Shown here: piece by piece, positions 51,047 through 55,473 of the stretch | How the letters are laid out: every line of letters begins with the position of its first letter | Position numbering within the stretch: the stretch's first letter is position 1 | Origin: DASVVT01 sp036386415 | Lineage (GTDB): Bacteria; Acidobacteriota; Blastocatellia; Pyrinomonadales; Pyrinomonadaceae | DNA length: 55,473 nucleotides | Assembly: GCA_036386415.1 (NCBI GenBank) | Contig: DASVVT010000049.1 | Coordinates: 1 to 55,473 of the forward strand | Reading direction: 5' to 3' | Notes under the pieces: model-generated | Seen by the model: the letters and a program-made list of their open reading frames with translations, nothing else | Databases searched by the model: none | Told to the model about the DNA's origin: nothing | Position numbers and translations under genes: made by a program

Positions 51047-53275
51047 TTAAAGATTCTTTTTCCAGAACTCAACCATAGTCTTATACAGGTGTATGCGTGC
51101 CGGATTATCGGAGATACCATGTTTGCGCATCGGGTAGATCATCATGTCAAACATCTTACCGGCTTTAATCAATTCGTCTGCGAAACTCCAGGCGTTCTGG
51201 ATGTGCACGTTGTCATCATAGGTCCCGTGCACCAGCAGCAGGCGACCATGCAGGTCTTTCGCCGCGTTGACCAGCGACCCCCTTTTATATCCGGCGGGGT
51301 TGTCCGAGGGGAGTTTCATCATCAATTCCGTGCTTCTGGTATCGTAGTAGAGAGGGTCTGTGACGGCAGCGACCGCGATGCCCGCTTTGAACTCTGCCGA
51401 GTGTGTCATTGCCAGCAGCGTGAAGGTTCCTCCTCCGCTCCAGCCCCAAACTCCAATTCGATCAGGGTCGACAAACGATTGAGACTTCAACCATTTCACG
51501 GCGGCCAGGAGATCATTCAATTCGCTCTGCCCTAACATCTGCCCCCTCGCCGTCGTTTCGAGTGTGTGGCTGATCGCCGTCGCACTGCGGTTGTCAACAT
51601 AGAGCACGCAGTATCCTTCCCTAGAGAGAATCTGGTCAAAATAGTTTGCGAACTTCCAGGCATTAACGACGGAAGGCGCGGAGGGGCCGCCGTAGACATA
51701 GACGATGACGGGGTATCGCTTGCCGGGGGTGAAATCTTTGGGCTTGAGCAGTTGAGCGGGCATCTGGAAATTATCTGCCGCAGGAATGTTGAACTGTTCA
51801 GGATAGCGTATATCGAATTGCGCCAGGAGGTCTGGCTGGGGCGCGGCGACCTGTAGAGCGGGCTCGCCTGCGCTCGTGTGCAAGCTGAGCGACGGCATGG
51901 TTGAGGTGTTGGAATAAGTATCGAAGTAGAAGCGCGCATCGGGGCTGAAACTGATCAGGTGTGTACCGTCCTCACGCGTGAGCCGCTGCATCTCTGTGCC
52001 GTCGAATTTAATGCGGTAGAGATGGCGCTCGATGGAAGACTTCTCAAGAGCCGTGAAGTATATCCAGCCATTCTTTTCGTCAATGGCGGAGACGGCCTGG
52101 CGCACCCAGAAGGCGACACCTCCGGCGGAATGTATCGCCCAGTTGCCTTTCGTGATCTGACGAACCAACTGCCCATCCATCTTGTACAGGTAGAGGTGCG
52201 CGTAGCCGCTGCGCTCCGAAGGCCAGATGAAGTGCTTGCCGTCTTGCAGAAAATAGAGGTCATCGTGAAGATTAACCCAATCCTTATCTGTCTCTTTCAG
52301 CAGGAGCCTTGCTTTGCCGTCGGCACGGTTAGCCAGATACAGGTCAAGCTCCGTCTGCACGCGATTCGTGGTCTGCACGCTCAAACGCTGATTATCGGGG
52401 AGCCACTTCACACGCACCAGATACTCATACGCGCTTCTGTCCAGATCGACCCAGGTGGTTTTATCCTGCTCTATCTCCATCACACCCAGACGAACGATTG
52501 GATTGGGGGTTCCGGCTTTGGCGTAGCGCTGTTTGATCAGGCGCGGATACTGCGGCTGAAAGTCAACGAAATAAGATTCCCCGACCGGTGATTCATCTGT
52601 TTGCAGGTAGGCGATTGCCTGCGAGTCGTTCGACCACCAGTAGCCTATGTCACGTCGGCCAAAGACCTCTTCCCAGTAGACCCAGGAGAGCGTCCCGTTC
52701 AGCCGTGTCTCAGAACCGTCGCGCGTCAGACGTTTCTCCGCGTGATGTGCGACGTCATAAACGTAGAGATCATTTTCTCTGACAAAGGCGAGCTTCTTGC
52801 CGTCGGGCGAGAAGCTCGCCGACTTCTCATCAGATGCCGTTTGTGTGGCGCGTTGAAATTGAGCTTTCTCAAGGTCAAGCACATAAATATCGCCTTTGAA
52901 AATATAGAGGGCAAGCTGGCCTGAGCCATTGAAAGCGATAGGCCAGGGCAGCGTCTCCGGCATCTCATCTTTCCCGAGCAGCGCACCCAAGCTCGTCATA
53001 GCTTTGGGCGCATCGAGGACAGGTGTCCGCGCTCCTGTCTGTGGATTCAGGCGCTCAAAGGTTCTCTTCTCCGCAGGCTGGCGGATGTCATACAACATCG
53101 CCGTGCCGTCCGCCAACCAGGCGTAGGAAGGAAGCGCCGAAGCTTCAATAGCCTCCTTGCTGTAAATCCAATCAACCGTAATCTCTTTCTTCGGTTGTGC
53201 AAAGAGGGGGCTGGCGGCGAGTAAAGTCAGACAGATGATGCTGAGAACGGTTGAAACTGGTTTGAAGTTTTTCAT
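51047..53275 (-). CDS. S9-family dipeptidyl-peptidase-IV-like peptidase
   Basis: 742 residues from ATG 53275, which has AAAGGA upstream. A longer frame to 53488 has 71 extra residues that may include a decayed leader. Signal peptide (TVLSIICLTLLAASPLFAQ), then a DPP4-type propeller (LSWVYWEEVFGRRDIGYWWSNDSQAIAYLQTDE). The C-terminal hydrolase has nucleophile S in GVWGWSGGGTFTLL (Ser followed by Gly instead of Tyr), Asp in HGTYDDNVHIQN and His in PMRKHGIS. It likely removes dipeptides from peptide N-termini in the periplasm. Confidence 0.91.
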   Translation of the reverse strand: MKNFKPVSTVLSIICLTLLAASPLFAQPKKEITVDWIYSKEAIEASALPSYAWLADGTAMLYDIRQPAEKRTFERLNPQTGARTPVLDAPKAMTSLGALLGKDEMPETLPWPIAFNGSGQLALYIFKGDIYVLDLEKAQFQRATQTASDEKSASFSPDGKKLAFVRENDLYVYDVAHHAEKRLTRDGSETRLNGTLSWVYWEEVFGRRDIGYWWSNDSQAIAYLQTDESPVGESYFVDFQPQYPRLIKQRYAKAGTPNPIVRLGVMEIEQDKTTWVDLDRSAYEYLVRVKWLPDNQRLSVQTTNRVQTELDLYLANRADGKARLLLKETDKDWVNLHDDLYFLQDGKHFIWPSERSGYAHLYLYKMDGQLVRQITKGNWAIHSAGGVAFWVRQAVSAIDEKNGWIYFTALEKSSIERHLYRIKFDGTEMQRLTREDGTHLISFSPDARFYFDTYSNTSTMPSLSLHTSAGEPALQVAAPQPDLLAQFDIRYPEQFNIPAADNFQMPAQLLKPKDFTPGKRYPVIVYVYGGPSAPSVVNAWKFANYFDQILSREGYCVLYVDNRSATAISHTLETTARGQMLGQSELNDLLAAVKWLKSQSFVDPDRIGVWGWSGGGTFTLLAMTHSAEFKAGIAVAAVTDPLYYDTRSTELMMKLPSDNPAGYKRGSLVNAAKDLHGRLLLVHGTYDDNVHIQNAWSFADELIKAGKMFDMMIYPMRKHGISDNPARIHLYKTMVEFWKKNL

Positions 53276-53773
53276 AGTCGATCCTTTAGAAATGTGTCTG
53301 GCACGAGCGCGTGGATGAACGCTCATAAGGCTACAGTTACATGCACCGACTCCTGCAAGTGGCACTTCGATCTTATCCCCGTCAGGCACAGGTGAGTGTA
53401 CATTTACGCGAGTTTCATTTCCATCATCAAATATAAATTGTAGGGACAGCCTGTAAACTTCCTGCACTGCGCGACGCGCAATAGTCAAAGTTGCAGCCTT
53501 GAGAGGGTCATCATATGTCGCAATAGATTAAGCCACATAATGAGCTTCATGTGGTGTAAACCGCTTCGAGCTGGAACAGGTATGGCAAGTACACGAAGAC
53601 CTGAAGCTGGTGAGAGCTTGTAGTGAATTTGATGAGCGGGTGAATGTCACACGTCATTTACCTTTTTGATCTTTCCGCCAAAACTTGTTAGATAATTGCT
53701 GAGCCTCGCGCATCGTGCGTTGAAACGCAACGCTAAATTTCAGTGGCCGCTCGGGCGGCATAAGTCACGGCTC
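53276..53773. other. Intergenic region with possible gene remnants
   Basis: 498 bases between divergent genes. On the minus strand the peptidase frame stays open to 53488 and reads like protein (AVQEVYRLSLQFIFDDGNE). On the plus strand, 53544-53669 reads ASCGVNRFELEQVWQVHEDL and continues EFDERVNVTRHLPF before a stop, without a start codon. Both look like remnants, not working genes. A promoter for the YhhN gene lies at 53666-53694. Confidence 0.3.
53666..53694 (+). promoter_or_regulatory. Promoter for the YhhN-family gene
   Basis: TTGATC at 53666-53671 and TAGATA at 53689-53694, spaced 17 bases, about 80 bases before the chosen start. Confidence 0.4.
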
Positions 53774-54406
53774 ATGCGAATCGTCGTCTTAACCCTACTG
53801 GCGCTCGTCTCGGCGGCTCTCTGCATCCGCGCTGAAAGCACGGGCACACGGCGCGATGTCTATATCTTCAAGCCGCTCACGATGGTTTGGATCATCATGA
53901 TCGCGCTTCTGGAAAAGAATCCCGTCCCTTCATCCTATAAATATCTGATCCTCGCTGGTCTCGTCTGCTCATTGATGGGCGACATCTTTTTGATGCTTCC
54001 GTCGGATCGTTTCATCCCCGGACTGTTGAGCTTTCTCTTCGCTCATCTCTTCTACATAGCGGCTTTCAGTTCCGGGAAGCCGCAACTCTACGCGCTCTGG
54101 TACGCGATTCCGTTTCTCGTTTACGGCGGCGTGATGCTCTGGCTCCTGTTCCCGCATCTGGGGCGCATGAAGCTGCCCGTCATAATCTACATGCTCGTGA
54201 TTCTGGTCATGGCATGGCGGGCACTAAACATGTGGAGAGAGACGGAGCAGGTGTGGAGTGAGCTGGCCTTCTTCGGGGCGCTCTTGTTCACCGTATCGGA
54301 TTCGATCCTCGCCCTCAACCGTTTTCGGGGGCGCATAGATTATTCGGAGTTCTATATACTGAGCACCTATTTCACAGCCCAGTGGCTCATCGCCCTTTCT
54401 GTCTGA
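53774..54406 (+). CDS. YhhN/TMEM86-family membrane protein
   Basis: 210 residues from ATG 53774; an upstream start at 53696 (a rarer start codon) would add 26 basic, unlikely residues. Eight or so membrane helices with the family blocks FKPLTMVWIIMIALL, LVCSLMGDIFLMLP and FGALLFTVSDSILALNRF, with acidic residues in the helices (D in MGD and VSD). YhhN/TMEM86 proteins include lysoplasmalogenases that cleave vinyl-ether lysolipids; the same role is plausible but not shown here. Confidence 0.87.
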   Translation: MRIVVLTLLALVSAALCIRAESTGTRRDVYIFKPLTMVWIIMIALLEKNPVPSSYKYLILAGLVCSLMGDIFLMLPSDRFIPGLLSFLFAHLFYIAAFSSGKPQLYALWYAIPFLVYGGVMLWLLFPHLGRMKLPVIIYMLVILVMAWRALNMWRETEQVWSELAFFGALLFTVSDSILALNRFRGRIDYSEFYILSTYFTAQWLIALSV

Positions 54407-54469
54407 AATTTTCCTGGCTGTGGTTTCGCGTATACTGTGAGTCTAAAAACGAGAGGAGTTATAAACAGG

Positions 54470-54838
54470 ATGAGAAAAGTGAATCTTAAAGAGAGCTTCG
54501 ACCTGTTCGACGATTACTGGAGTCCGAAGATCGCCGGAGAGATCAACGACTCATACGTCAAGCTGGTCAAGTTTCAGGGTGACTTCGTCTGGCATCACCA
54601 CGACGCCGAAGACGAGATGTTCCTGGTGGTGAAAGGAAGGTTGTTGATCAGGTTTCGGGATCAGGATATGTGGCTTGATGAAGGCGAGATGGTCATCATC
54701 CCCAGAGGCGTAGAGCATCAGCCCGTCGCACAGGAAGAGGTACACGTGCTGCTTTTCGAGCCGAAATCAACCCTCAACACCGGCAATGTCCAGAGCGAAA
54801 GGACGCTCCCGGAACTGGAGCGCCTGTTTGCTGATTAG
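54470..54838 (+). CDS. Small cupin protein
   Basis: 122 residues from ATG 54470, with GAGAGGAG upstream. A longer start at 54437 is possible. Cupin motif 1 is WHHHDAEDEMFLVVKGRLLI and motif 2 is MVIIPRGVEHQPVAQEEV, with the His/Glu metal ligands in place. Single-domain cupins of this type are metal-binding; many are of unknown function. It follows the YhhN gene by 63 bases and may share a transcript. Confidence 0.88.
   Translation: MRKVNLKESFDLFDDYWSPKIAGEINDSYVKLVKFQGDFVWHHHDAEDEMFLVVKGRLLIRFRDQDMWLDEGEMVIIPRGVEHQPVAQEEVHVLLFEPKSTLNTGNVQSERTLPELERLFAD

Positions 54839-55473
<635 letters not shown>

Overview
The window is about 55 kb of a dense, high-GC bacterial chromosome, probably from Acidobacteriota and most likely class Blastocatellia. 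That placement is an inference from gene content. The cell is Gram-negative (RseP, an outer-membrane barrel protein, lipid-synthesis genes). It has a one-subunit cytochrome-b type succinate dehydrogenase, and large secreted proteins with Ig-like and FG-GAP-like repeats. No rRNA, tRNA, CRISPR array, transposase or phage gene was found.

Layout, left to right. Positions 1-4 kb hold the end of an ABC binding protein, a glutaredoxin-like gene, then miaA, hfq, tmk and holB. From 4.2 to 8.8 kb is a signalling cluster: a REC protein with an RsbW-like ATPase output, a small secreted protein, a NarL-type sensor kinase with its regulator, and a PilZ protein. A 1305-residue secreted FG-GAP/Ig-like protein and a DUF2752 membrane protein follow. 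From 13.8 to 20 kb, on the minus strand, is an isoprenoid/envelope operon transcribed uppS-cdsA-Coa1-like-dxr-rseP-ispG. From 20 to 35 kb are an S9 peptidase, truA, pyrE, a SnoaL-like protein, a DnaQ-like exonuclease, two DedA-family proteins, an outer-membrane barrel, a histidine-phosphatase lipoprotein, a penicillin-acylase-family hydrolase, thpR, a stomatin-like protein, an amidase and a LysR regulator. From 35.5 to 41 kb are a Coq4-like protein and a succinate dehydrogenase operon interrupted by an aspartic-protease-like gene and a Uma2 nuclease-like gene. The rest has a degenerate kinase-REC protein, mdh, an AT-rich two-gene TIR+PIN cassette, icd, an Smr protein, a tandem DUF4394 protein, an ABC exporter, a DPP4-like peptidase, a YhhN protein and a cupin.

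Two things stand out. First, 24 intergenic spacers carry an element made of short, imperfect tandem words (about 6-10 bp) and an inverted copy of them across a spacer. At least a dozen unrelated word families share this one architecture. The arms often supply the stop codon, and sometimes the last residues, of the gene before them, or end a few bases before the next start codon. Seven copies belong to one CAGTAG-word family with partly conserved cores. Second, a TIR-domain membrane protein and a PIN-fold nuclease-like protein overlap by one base. They have visibly lower GC than their neighbours and a promoter of their own between mdh and icd, so they are a candidate defence or toxin module.

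All assignments come from reading motifs by eye. No database search, structure prediction or statistical test was run. Start codons moved from the longest reading frame are explained entry by entry.
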